Positions 32,940 to 44,100 of a stretch of 64,000 nucleotides of DNA are shown here, in pieces. Made by a program: the position numbers and the translations under genes. The notes beneath the pieces were generated by a model. That model worked only from the letters and a program-made list of their open reading frames with translations. It did no database searches and was not told the origin of the DNA. Position 1 is the stretch's first letter, and the number at the start of each line of letters is the position of its first letter. This DNA comes from Jackrogersella multiformis (Eukaryota > Ascomycota > Sordariomycetes > Xylariales > Hypoxylaceae): NCBI GenBank assembly GCA_902806575.1, contig CADCXD010000004.1, positions 2,728,001 through 2,792,000 of the forward strand, read 5' to 3'.

Positions 32940-33497
32940 CTACCGTCGCGACCAGACGAAGGGTTTTCTTGTCCTACACCGAAATAGTATAAAGTTAGAA
33001 CGATATCTCCCACGCACGAACAGGAAAAAAGCGAGGCGGGAGATGGCGACAACAGTAGTAACAATAATAATAAGAGGAAGAATAAGGACGAAGGTGACGT
33101 ACGGAGAGAACTCGCCGAGCTTGTGGCCGACCATCTCCTCGGTGATCTCGACGTCGAGGTACTCCTTGCCGTTGTAGACCTGGAACTTGAGGCCGACGAA
33201 GCTGGGCAGGATGGTGGCGGCGCGCGCCTGCGTGCGGATCGGCTTGACCCGCTCGCCGGGGGCTACGCGGGTTATGGGGAGCCTGCGATGCGTTACGGCT
33301 GTGTGAGCTTAGGCTGGTTCGGCGCGATGCTAGGGTTGGGGGAGGAGGAGTGGGAGCGAGAGTTCTTACGGGACGATGTGAGGTCCTGTAAGGGGGGGTT
33401 GTTAGTTCTTAATTATTCGGAGGCGCTGCGTATGGGAGGATGGAGGTTTACCTTTCCACACCGATCGGCCTTTTAAGAGCCACCTTGTAGGCTGCAT
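32940..33497 (-). CDS. RSM19: Mitochondrial small ribosomal subunit protein uS19m
   Basis: Nuclear-coded bacterial-type S19 of the mitochondrial ribosome. Exons 33452-33497, 33370-33385 (16 nt), 33103-33282 and 32940-32973 join in frame to 91 residues, matching yeast Rsm19 length. The reading is MQPTRWLLKGRSVWKG, then PHIVPLPI, PIRTQARAATILPSFVGLKF, QVYNGKEYLDVEITEEMVGH and KLGEFSPTRKPFVWSRR, a clear match to the family (typical SVWKGP, RAATILP, GHKLGEF). The splice solution is unique in restoring PHIVP between KG and LPI. A long intron (32974-33102) precedes the last exon. Confidence 0.93.
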
Positions 33498-33850
33498 TTT
33501 GTCTGGAATCGGGCAATTGCTATTGATGGGAGTAGCTTCGTCGCATTAAATTCCGTATATTTCGAGATAGGTATTGGTCTTATCGATAAGATGATGAGGT
33601 GGGTGGGTCTGTATGGAATAATAATTCTCCGCTTTATTTATCTAGGTTCCGAGGTTCCACCCAAACTTGGATATTGAATCTTCCCTAGAAGTTCAAGACG
33701 TTTGCTTTATTGTTTCTATGTTAGTATTTGTATGGTCGAACTCACCAATCTCCCCCGGGAACTCTCTAGTCAGCGATGAGCGCAGACTCAAGGTATTTGT
33801 CATTTTCGGGACTATCGAATATGGCAACGGTGAGCCTAAGGCTAAACGAA

Positions 33851-34160
33851 TCAACCCAAGTTTTGCAGGAACCTCCTACGGAATCTGAGCAAGAGTATTA
33901 ACATCTTCAAGATGGCTGGGTCGAAGACCGTAACCGCCAGGTAGAGAGAGCCAGCATTTTCTACGTAACTTTCAAGAAGGCTTGATGGGTTCGCAGGTCT
34001 CACGTCTTCGTTAACACTCCTAGCAAATATCTCTTCTGCGGACGGTCGAGAATCTAGAACCAAGGATCTCAGCTGTGCTGTGTCTAGAATATCCGCCACA
34101 ACTCGTGGAAGGCCATCTGCGTGGAAATGGATTTTGATTAACCCCAGTGGTCGGCTTCGT
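33851..34160 (-). pseudogene. Coding-like remnant of unknown origin
   Basis: A minus-strand frame without an early ATG reads like real protein for about 100 codons, including LIKIHFHADGLPRVVADIL and LLESYVENAGSLYLAVTVF. It then turns into a low-quality basic tail (about 33851-33890). The frame is closed upstream by a stop near 34180. There is no good start and no splice partner was found, so it may be a decayed gene or an exon of an unrecognised gene. Family unknown. Confidence 0.3.
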
Positions 34161-35365
34161 GTTTGGAAACAGAATAATCAGAACATAATCCTCTACTAGT
34201 CATCTAAACCGAAGAGCGCCACCAATGCCTCATAATGGTATCTTATGCGATGTGTCAGGACTTCGCTGTATGGGTTATAATATGCGAGATCCTAATTTAG
34301 AGCTACCATCGAGTGACGTATTCTATCTTCGATCGGTGAGCTAGTGCACGACATCGTTGGTCGATTTTGTTCACTCCGGGACTTAACCTGCCAACTCTTA
34401 CCGATGACTATTGCACGGCGTAGTGTCAGATTCTGACCAGTTGTGTGTCTGTTACTGTATTGAAGGGTAAGTGGGTTTAGTTTGCTGAGTATTTATGATG
34501 ATGGTGTAGCATACGGAGCGTGGCTGGCTGAGACTACACATTGATATAGTTGCACAACTGACTCTTTCCTGGTCTGGATTACTCTCCATGGAGTAAGACT
34601 TGCGATAGGTCTAAAGCCTAGTAAGGTATAAGACTTCATTCTAAGAGCATCTGACCCAGATCTCCTCTAGATTCTTATAGTATGAGTCATGCCTCGTGAA
34701 GTATCTTAAATTAAACATGTCTCAGGAAATTCTATGAACGAAATACCTTAATACTGGTATCATTACTTAAGCAGATATATATGGCATAAACCGAGAAGCT
34801 TCAATCAAACAATTATTATGTAAAAACATAGTATTTGAATAACTATGCTTAGATGAATACCTATGCTTTGTGTTTAATCAGTCTGTCGATTATCTATACA
34901 GTTTATAGATAGCAGATTGGTAATCCAACTCCAAACTCACAACTTACAACTCACTCATTTTAGACCTCATACAAAGTCCGAAATTAAGACAACTACAAAA
35001 AAAACGGAATGACAATAATAACCGAGTCATATATCCAATTCGAGGCACGTTGCTAATCCTATTCGACCTAGCTAGGTAGCTTTTATATTTACCCTGGGAC
35101 AATGTCGTGTACGATTCCCCCAACTTTTATATTTTATACCCCTGACGATGCTCTATCGCCACGGGGAAACACAGTCATAGCGTGACCTAATATATGTGCG
35201 GAGAGCTAAGCCCCGCCCCCCTGGAATCAGCAACGAGCTTCAGGGGAGAGCTCTTGCGAAGATGCTCTTTTCTTTCTCGGCCCTATCTTTGTAGGATTTC
35301 TACGTCTTTGGCGTTAGTACGGCTGGATGCCATGGTCTCACTTCTATGATCTCTTGCAAGGGTAG

Positions 35366-35713
35366 TTAGCCTAGATCCAAAGCCCTTGCAAGGAACAAAT
35401 TTCGAGGCCACTCTACCGAAAACAAGCACCGCAGTCAAGCCATCAGTGATCACAAATCCTCGTCCCACGCAGTGTCTCATCAGACCTTTTTATTACTAGT
35501 AGACAACCCCACTGGCGCCTGCGAGGGGCGAGCAACCTTTAATATGAGGCTCAATGGCCTTTATATCCAAAGATCTTCGATCCCCTTCCCTTAATTGCCC
35601 TTAGCGCCGAGCCATTATCCTAGGCGCCATGATTCATGCTTCCATCTCTTTTGCGTGGGGCGGAGCGTCGGCTTCCGCTCCCGTGGCCTACACCCGGTTC
35701 CTGAAGATATAAG
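35366..35713 (+). promoter_or_regulatory. Promoter elements of the GH5 endoglucanase gene
   Basis: Two adjoining carbon-catabolite-repressor (CreA, SYGGRG) sites, GTGGGG and GCGGAG, share one base at 35655-35665. A GGCTAA site (XlnR/Xyr1 type) is on the minus strand at 35366-35371. A TATAAG box lies at 35708-35713, about 90 bases before the ATG. Function is inferred from motif match only. Confidence 0.5.
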
Positions 35714-35799
35714 AGGTGAACAACCACCGCCATTGATCGCGAATCTAGAGGTCTGATCCTCCATCCCACGTTGTGTCTCTTTGCGGTAGACTAGACATC

Positions 35800-37124
35800 A
35801 TGAGGTTCATCGATATACTCGCTGGTGCCGCCGCCATCTCCGGCGCTGTCGCGGTGCCTACCAACACCCTGAAGCGCGCTGGGAAATTCGACTTCACCGG
35901 TGTGAGCGAGTCTGGAGCCGAGTTCGGCAACACCGCTCTCCCTGGACGGCTCGGCAAGGACTATACATGGCCCGACCACAATGCCATATCTGTAAGCTGG
36001 CAAGCTCCCCGAACGTGTCAGCGATTGCTAACCTCCGAGAAAAGACTTTGATCCAGAAGGGGTTTAACACCTTTCGAGTTCCATTCATGATGTTTGTTTA
36101 CGTATGCCGGGCAGACTGTTACATCCGATGCTGAACAAGACCTAGGGAGCGCATCGTTCCGACTAAGTTGACGGGCACGGTCAACGAGACTTACGCCGCT
36201 GGCCTTGACGATGTAAGCACCGAAGTTACTTAGAACACGATATATAGTACTAACTAAAAACTCTAGATCGTCAAGTTTATCACTAGCCAGTCAGTTTAAA
36301 TCTGTCTCGTTCTTTCTCCCGGTTACTTACAATAAATAGGGGTGCTTACGCCGTCGTTGACCCTCACAACTTCGGCCGCTACTACAACAACATCATCACC
36401 GATGTTGCCGGGTTCGGGGCATGGTGGACCACCGTGGCGAAGCGCTACGCTACCAACGATAAGGTCATCTTCGACACCAACAACGAGTTTCATGATGAGG
36501 ACAACGCCCTTGTTGGCCAACTAAACCAGGCCGCCATTGACGCCATCCGAGGCGCTGGTGCTACCTCCCAGTACATCTTCGTCGAAGGAAACTCCTGGTC
36601 GGGTGCCTGGCACTGGGTTAGCATCACTACTCCTTTATTTATAGTATAATAAGTGCTAAGACTAGACAGACTTCCAGCGGCACGTCCGAGGCCATGGGCA
36701 AGTTGACAGACCCTCAGGACAAGATCATCTACGAAATGGTACGAATAAACCACCCCGGATACTTACGACATAGGCATCGCTAATACATACACAACAGCAC
36801 CAATACCTCGACTCGGACGGCTCCGGCACGTCCGAGGCGTGCGTGTCGGCCTCCGTCGGCAAGGAGCGCCTGGCCGATGCTACCGCCTGGCTCAAGGCTA
36901 ACAACAAGAAGGGCATCATCGGCGAGACCGCCGGCGGCGCCAACTCCCAGTGCATCCAGGCCGTCCAGGGCATGTTCGCCTTCATGGCCGAGAACTCCGA
37001 CGTCTGGAAGGGCTGGCTCTGGTGGGGCGCCGGCCCCTGGTGGGCCGACTACATGTACTCCATCGAGCCCCCGTCCGGCACCGCCTTCACCAAGGTGCTG
37101 CCTTCGCTCGCCGACTACATCTGA
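35800..37124 (+). CDS. Secreted GH5 endo-beta-1,4-glucanase
   Basis: Cleaves internal beta-1,4 bonds of cellulose outside the cell. Exons 35800-35991, 36045-36091, 36146-36212, 36267-36289, 36340-36616, 36670-36738 and 36798-37124 join in frame to 333 residues. Residues 1-18 are a signal peptide (MRFIDILAGAAAISGAVA), followed by a possible Kex2 site (KR at 28-29). GH5 landmarks: FDFTGVSESGAEFG, GFNTFRVPF, DPHNFGRYY, FDTNNEFHD (acid/base Glu159), YIFVEGNSWSGAWHW, YLDSDGSGTS and IIGETAGG (nucleophile Glu268), with WLWWGAGPWW near the end. There is no CBM1 cellulose-binding domain. One donor is GTTTGT rather than GTRNGT. The nearby CreA and XlnR-like sites suggest glucose repression and plant-polymer induction. 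Confidence 0.92.
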
Positions 37125-38147
37125 GCCAAGGGCTTGCCGGGTTTCTTAGCCTAGCGAGGCTTCGCAAGCTCCATCGGGCCTGACGGATGGGAACTCCTTT
37201 CTTTTCTTTGAGGACGTACCTACGTCGGGGGCGGGGGCTAGACCGATCGGGTAAGCAACTTTGTATATAGCACAAGCACGCCGAGAGCCAGGACCAAGTC
37301 AAAATAGAATGCAACAACGGATGAGTCTACCATACCGACGTGAGATTTTTTCGCCATGCGGTTTCGTACAGATACCAAGGTGTTTAATCCTTAAACCTCG
37401 TGGTAGTAGACACGGCAGTAAAGAGGGAACAATCACGTAGGGAGTTGATCGCATGTTTATTGATGAGCTAATGAGCGCCTATGGAAGAAAATATGGTGAG
37501 TACCTAGGTAGGTATGTATACAGACTGACCGTCAAACCGCGTAGTTTTAACCGGCATGATAATCGAGTGCTGAGGCGGTATGTATTGTTGGGCAGGTTCT
37601 TCAACGCCCGCAATTATACGTCTTAATAACAGGCAAATAACGACACCCGAACTCTCGATGAAGGTATATCGGAGCTATGTCTGTTTTTAAGCTACAACTT
37701 GACATGGTTGCTAAGCAGCTAAGTAAGTTACGGTTGGCTCTAGTAAAGCGGCTTTACAGTCTCGAAAGACCTCGGTTTTAGTCTAAACTACAACGTAATA
37801 CGACAATCACAATCAGCACAATAACAAGCGGCAAATTATTCATAAATATAAAGTACTCGTTATTATGGCATAACCCTAATCTACACATGCTATGTGCAGT
37901 AACGTCTCAAGCAGACTAGCTAACGCCATTGGCCTGCACTCCGTTGACGTAGCTCTCCTGGTAGTCTGAATGACAAATGCTAGTGGGAAACGCAAATTCA
38001 TCAAAAACCTCCGAATGTGGAAGCGAAAGATCCGCACCTCCCCTTTGCCTCGGTCTCTCCTTTTTCTCTCTGTGCTGTGCAAAACGATACAATCATAACG
38101 GGGTGGTATGGTGTGTGGTATTTGTAAGCCTAAACTGAACCTGTTAC
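37125..38147. other. Convergent 3' intergenic region
   Basis: Between the endoglucanase and the TOM1 3' end. Only a single TAGGTA-type element (about 37502-37515) is seen, and no gene. Confidence 0.55.
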
Positions 38148-41100
38148 TCAGGCAAACCCGAAGTAGTCGCTACCAGTCGTGATAGCCTTGATAATTTGAC
38201 CACGCAGGGCATCGTAGCTCTCATACTCGGGGAGATCGAGCTCTGCGATGATGTTAGCAAACTGTATCAAATACAGGATACGCGAAGATACTTACGGTTG
38301 AAGCACGTGTGGGAAGTTGGTAGACGGTCTTTGTTGCCGTAATCGCGGTGAATGTTGAATCGGTTAACTCCGTTCATACCTTCGAGTTCCTTGAATCCAT
38401 TCAGAGGCACCTTGCTAGTTCCCGTAACGAACTGGAGGAGCTTAGCACGCTCCTCCTTATCGAACGATCGTACCGCTCGCCAAAACCATTGGATCTGTGG
38501 CGAGGATGGCGAATAGTTATGATACTCGGTGTTGCTCTTCCAATCGTCAATGTCAACATCCGGCAGACCAGAGATCAACAACTCCAGCTCCTGCTCGTTG
38601 AAGATGGATATTAGTTCAGCGGGAATGATTTCGTGGAAGCCTGCCTATAAGTTAGCTTAAGTATAATACCGAGATTTCGTTTATCTTACCTCTCAAGAAA
38701 CTCTCCATCTGATCCTTGACTGAGGTGAGGAGCTTGTGCTCGACTACCAGACGCACATAGTCATGCTTGTTGTCCTCCGTGACGGGCACGTTGTGACCGT
38801 TCTCGATGAGGTCGTGAATCTTGGTAACACCGAATTCGCTATCCTCAATCGAAAACGACTCAGTGATGATATCGGTGATGTCGTTAGTTAGCATCCAGGA
38901 GAGGGATTTATAGTAATCGGGGTCGAAGGATTCCATGTCCTTGACTGAGACCGGTTTGCCCAGGATTCGTTTGTAGACTGCACGGCTAAAGTAGCAATCG
39001 AGTAGACGTCCTTCGTAAAGAGCCTTGCCGATGATGCGACCTATGAACTTGAAGAACATGAGATGCTCATCGTTGATAGCGCTGAGCTTGCTGGGGTGGA
39101 AAGTAGTGCGGTCGCTCGAAACGGGCTCAAATAGGGCATAGTCGGCGTTAAACATCTGTCGTGCGAGGACCTGGAACCATTCTCTGGTGACTCCTCCAGC
39201 ATCCACACCCTCTTCGCCATGGAACCTAATGCTAAGCTTGCCGAACTTCATCTCCTCGCCCGACTTGAAGTACAGCGACCTGAAGGAATCATGGAAAACG
39301 TGTTCTCGGCGGACTTGCAGCTGCAATAATGGGTGAGGCCGTTGGCCGACCTGTTGCTTGTTGTGAACGCTGCGATTGAACCAGTTGCGCTTGTTATCAA
39401 ACTCCAGGACCTTAGGGTTTTTAACGAGGTGTGAAAAGGTCCCTTTCATAAGCGATGGGTTGTTGCGCACGAGTTCGTTGAGAATACGACGATGCTCTTC
39501 CGTGAAAGTGAAGAACAGACCAGCCAAACGAGACTCTGGTTGCGGACTTGATAGTACCATGTCCTTGCTTGCCTGGCTCTGGGCGAGTGTCTCATTTGCA
39601 GTGTCCTTGCAAACGACCATCAAGGCTTCGATCAAAGGAAGAAGTATAGTCGCTACGTTGAGAAGGCTCTCACGTTGGCGAATTGCGCTCAGGCAGGCAC
39701 TAAGCTTCTCCCACAAGGCATTGAAGGTTGGGTTGCGGTAAAGTGTAGCGAGCAAATCCTGCTTCGTGGTCTCATCGGAATTGGGACTCTCTGTTGTATC
39801 CGACTTCTTCTGGGAGAAAAGATGATCGAGGGCTGTTAGAACGCGAAGTAACTTGTTCTGGTCAGAAGCGCCGGGGGAGAACTTGGCCAGAGCGACGCCC
39901 TGGATCTCCGTACCGGAAGCGGCGTTCTGAATATGCGGTAGCAGCTCATCTAGGTGGACGACGATCTTCTCGCTCAAGAGCTGGGCTTGTCGAGCAAGCT
40001 CTCCACCGAAAACTTGCATTGCCCCGGGAATCACAGACAGATTCTTAATAGTCGACAGAGTCTCCTTAAAAGTCTTGGAGCTACACTCGCGTGCCACAAA
40101 GATCTTGATAATGAGAGTCAAGTTGTGGTCTGGAATGACAGGCGGATGTAGCTGCTTAATTCGTTTGATCATCGTCTGCTTTTCTATTGCCTTAGAGGAT
40201 TCGGCCTCGGCAGGCGAAGTACCCGTGGGTACGTCCTCCGAGGTTTCGGCAGGGCCACTAGTAGACTGCACGCTCGCCGGCTCGGATGTGAGTGGATTTG
40301 CACTCTGTGTGGCATCCGCACTATTCGAATCTGTAGGTGCAGTCGGTCCGGAGGACTCTGCTGCATTTGTGGGTTGGGAGTCGAGATTCTTCATAGCTTC
40401 TGCAGCCTCCTTTTGCTTGCGATCTAGAGCAAGTAGCGGACCCGTTACACGACTCAACAGCTGTGAGAGGCTGTCCATGATAGAGGAGCTCTCCATGACG
40501 AGATCGCGATCGAGAAGCGCAAGTAATGAATTGATGGCATACTTATTGGCTTTCACATCTTTGCTCTTTCCTTTGCGGCTGAGACTACGTTTGATAACAG
40601 TGCTCACACCGTCGTGCTCCGTAAGGAAAAGAGAAGGCACGTGGATGTTATGATCCGCGAGGAAGCAGAGCAGATCAAGGCATTGTTGGACGATCAAAAG
40701 AGGAGACGTCTCGGAGCTTGCCTGGACGGAGTTGCTGTTGCTGATATTTGTGGAAGTACGCTTTAGGCTCTGAGGAGTTTGGTTCTTAGCATCGATCTCC
40801 TTGGGCTGTTTCGCTTTGATAGAAAGCGAAGCGAAGCTTCTCTCAACAGCATCCACATCGGTTGAGCCCTCCTGGAGTATCTTCAGTAGATTGCTAACAA
40901 CCTCGAATCGAGTTTGTCGATTTTCGCAGACGTCTTTGAATAGATATTTCAATGATGTCTCTAGAGATCCACCCTTCATGTTGATGAACATAAGGCGAAG
41001 CAGAGTGTAAACACCCGGCTTGTCCAGCATTTGCACGACCGTCTTCCGGTGAGGTTTATCCCCATCGACGGCTCCACTGGGTTGAACAACATCTCGCGGA

Positions 41101-44100
41101 CGACTGGTACCGGATGACTCCCGATCGTGGTGTACAATCGGATTGGAAGCTCGCATAAGTCGACGTGTCTGAGCTGCTAGTTCCGGCGGCAGGGATGACA
41201 TTATCTCTGGGCCTTGGTCCATGAGAACTTGCTCACGGAGAGCAGGTGGGAATGTCATCAATATAGTAGCAGGATCCATGTCTTGAGCTTCAGCTGCCTG
41301 GCCGGGATTAGCTGTCTGTCGCCGCAGCTCTTCTCGCTCTCGCCTTCGCTGATCTTGTCGCTCCTGTTGAACAATCTCTAGGCGTAGTTCGTCGGGAAGA
41401 GCATCCAAAAACTCCTGGAATACTTCGGTCTGCTCCCCCGAGCCCCCAGGAGCCTCTCGAGCTTGAGCTCGGCGTGTACTAACAGTCTGAGCGATAACCT
41501 CCTCCCTGAATTCCTCGGGAAGTGCTTCCAGGTAGTCGGGGTCAATACCTAATTCTGTAACATCAACTTGTTCCCCTCTGATTGTAGTGAAGGAGCGTGG
41601 TTGGGTGCCAGCTGGTTCATCTTCTGTTGGAGCCGCCGCTTCGTCAGATGTTTCTATGCCCTCCATAGCTTCTGGCTCTGCATGGTCGCCCTGCTCGCCT
41701 TCATGGGAGGCAGTATCGGTTTGGGCTTGTGCAGCTGATTCAGCGGCTGCTCGTTCACGCTCTTCAGCTTCCTGCTTCTCCCGGGTAGCTTTTTCTTCAG
41801 CCTCTTTAGCCTCTCTTGCCTTCCGCTCTTCATCCTCGCGCTTCTTACGTTCCTCTTCCTGTTGACGTTGACGTTCTGCTTCCTTGACTTTAAGTTCTTT
41901 CTCATGTTCAATAGCAGGCGGTACGAGGTATGAGAGGATTGCTGGAATTAGACGGTGTGACTTCTCCGAATGCTGTACTCCGAAGATCATTTTCACTTCT
42001 TCTGTCCATCGACTTACGGTTGTCTCCGTCGTGAACGAGGTTGCTTGAGTTGGTTCCTGATACATCTCTCGGCGGTTATCCGCGCGGGATTCGCGGAGAT
42101 GGGGGCCAAATGGAAAGTGCACATCATGGATATCCCCTCGTGGTCCCTGTGTTATTTGAAAGTGAAAGGCATGCCCGTTGCGATTCAGTGAGGCAGGAAG
42201 AGATGCCACAAGGTCGTTGATGAAGGAGATCGGACTGTCAATGTTACCACCACCAAATAAAGCGCCAGGGAAACCTAGGCGAACTAGACCGCCAAGATGA
42301 GAGGGACGAGGAGATCCGTCCCTACCAGCATCATTACCTCGGCGTAGTAAGGGGTTCATTCCGTCTTCGTTGCCGGTAGGTCGTTGGTCATGTCGATTAC
42401 GTCCGAAGCCTCGTGGATCTAGATATATGTTAGCTAGTAAGTTCTCGTTAACGATGGAGCACCAAAAAGCCTGGGTAGTTGGCAGTGGGAAAATCACAAG
42501 ACATATATATATAAGAAAGCGGTAGATAACATACCACCAAAATTGTTAATTGGATCTCGAGATCCCATCATGAACGGGATTGGAGGGAAGGGACTGCGAG
42601 TACCGTGTCGATGCCGAGGATGATGTCCGAGAATAGTTCCATGTGGTTCAACCACATGAAAATCCCAGCCTAGACTTGAGGCCCCAACTTCACCACGAGG
42701 TGGCACGTCATCTTTTGAAAAGAAGGGAAAGAGCGTTAGCATTCAGTAGTCCAAGACTCTCTCTTCGATAAGGAGAAAAAGGTAAAATAAAAAGAGTCGG
42801 GGTTTGGCATATTAACTTACTGGGAAAGTCGTCTTCGTATGCGTATTCATCGTCTATATCGTCCTCTTCATCTTCATCCTCTGTATTTATGGTTAGTATG
42901 CATAGAAAGTCTTGGTACTTTTTGAAACTTACCATCGTCGTCTTCGTCTTCCATGTAGCGACCATTGAGATCGTCGGCGTGCTCAAAATCCTCTTCTTCG
43001 ATCGCACGCATTATGTTTCCGAATCGACTAAGGCCGTCAACATCGTCGAGATCCCGCATGTCGGCAACGTCTTGAAGATTCTGAGCTTCTACCTCGTAAT
43101 CGACCTCTTCCCCGTCATCCTCGTCTTCTTCTTCATCCTCGTCTGTGTCACTTTCCCAGCCAGACACTCCATCATCCTCGAGTGGATTGCCCTCATCGTC
43201 AACAATTTCAATGCGGTCTTCAGTTTCATCCATATCATCGGAGTCAAGTTCATCATCTTCACTGTCGTCGTCGTCGTCTTCGTCCATATCATCATCTTCG
43301 TCTTCATCTTCCATTGTGACTTCGATGACACCATGGTCTCCTGACAATCCCTCAATTGGTCCCATCCCTTCGAGTTCTTCCTCTTCATCTCTTTCGCTAA
43401 CGTCTTCTTCGCGATCTTCAGATTCATAACCCATGTCATCGTCGTATTCATCTTCATACATCTCCTCGTCGTCATCTAAACATGTTAGCACCATTTTCGA
43501 TAAAGCTCAATATAGATTCATACCATCTTCTGAATCTTCCGAATAGTCACCGTCTCTATCCCTACCTGGTTCCAACATTCCAAGAGCCGAATTTCGATAG
43601 AGATCCGGAGTCTCCTCTCGATTATCGTCGATATCAGAAAGGGAGCTTCCCGAGTATGTCTCTTCCTCAACGTTCTCTTGGGTCGGCACGTTAGGAATGA
43701 TATTAGAATGACTCAGATGAATAGCGGTGCTAGTTAAGTTTCGAAGCACCCGCAGGATATACTTAATAGTTCGCTTGACTGGTGGAAAGGCGAGGTCGAT
43801 GTCGGCGATAGAGGCCGTGAGTGCAGAAAGATAGCCTTTCTCGTACATGAGGCGCCGAAGTTGAGCCTGTGACCTCTCAACAGGATCTTGGCCACCGCGA
43901 GATGGCACGGGGGAATCTTTGTCCTTCTCGCCCATCATGAGATGCATGACCTCTGCCAAGGCTAGCATCCTAGCATATCTACTATCGAATGGGTCACTCG
44001 TCGTTGCAGCATCCTTATAGGACCTGAGGATAGTATCTAGTACGAACTTTCGCACAAACAAGAGATCTGGCTCGTCGTCGTAGTCGTGTTTATCTCGACT

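Larger units (their letters stand above)
33498..35799. other. Intergenic region with a possible gene remnant and the GH5 promoter
   Basis: About 2.3 kb. Apart from the coding-like remnant at 33851-34160 and the GH5 promoter elements (35366-35713), I see no gene. The middle (34200-35050) is AT-rich and featureless. Confidence 0.5.

Noticed and set aside
38243..38261. Earlier acceptor for the last TOM1 exon (at 38262)
   Set aside because: It would put a stop codon right after the join; the acceptor at 38243-38244 restores the conserved TCFNQLDLPEY reading.
43089..43475. Met/Lys/Thr-rich frame over the TOM1 acidic exon
   Set aside because: Frame-shifted reading of GA-rich codons for Asp and Glu.
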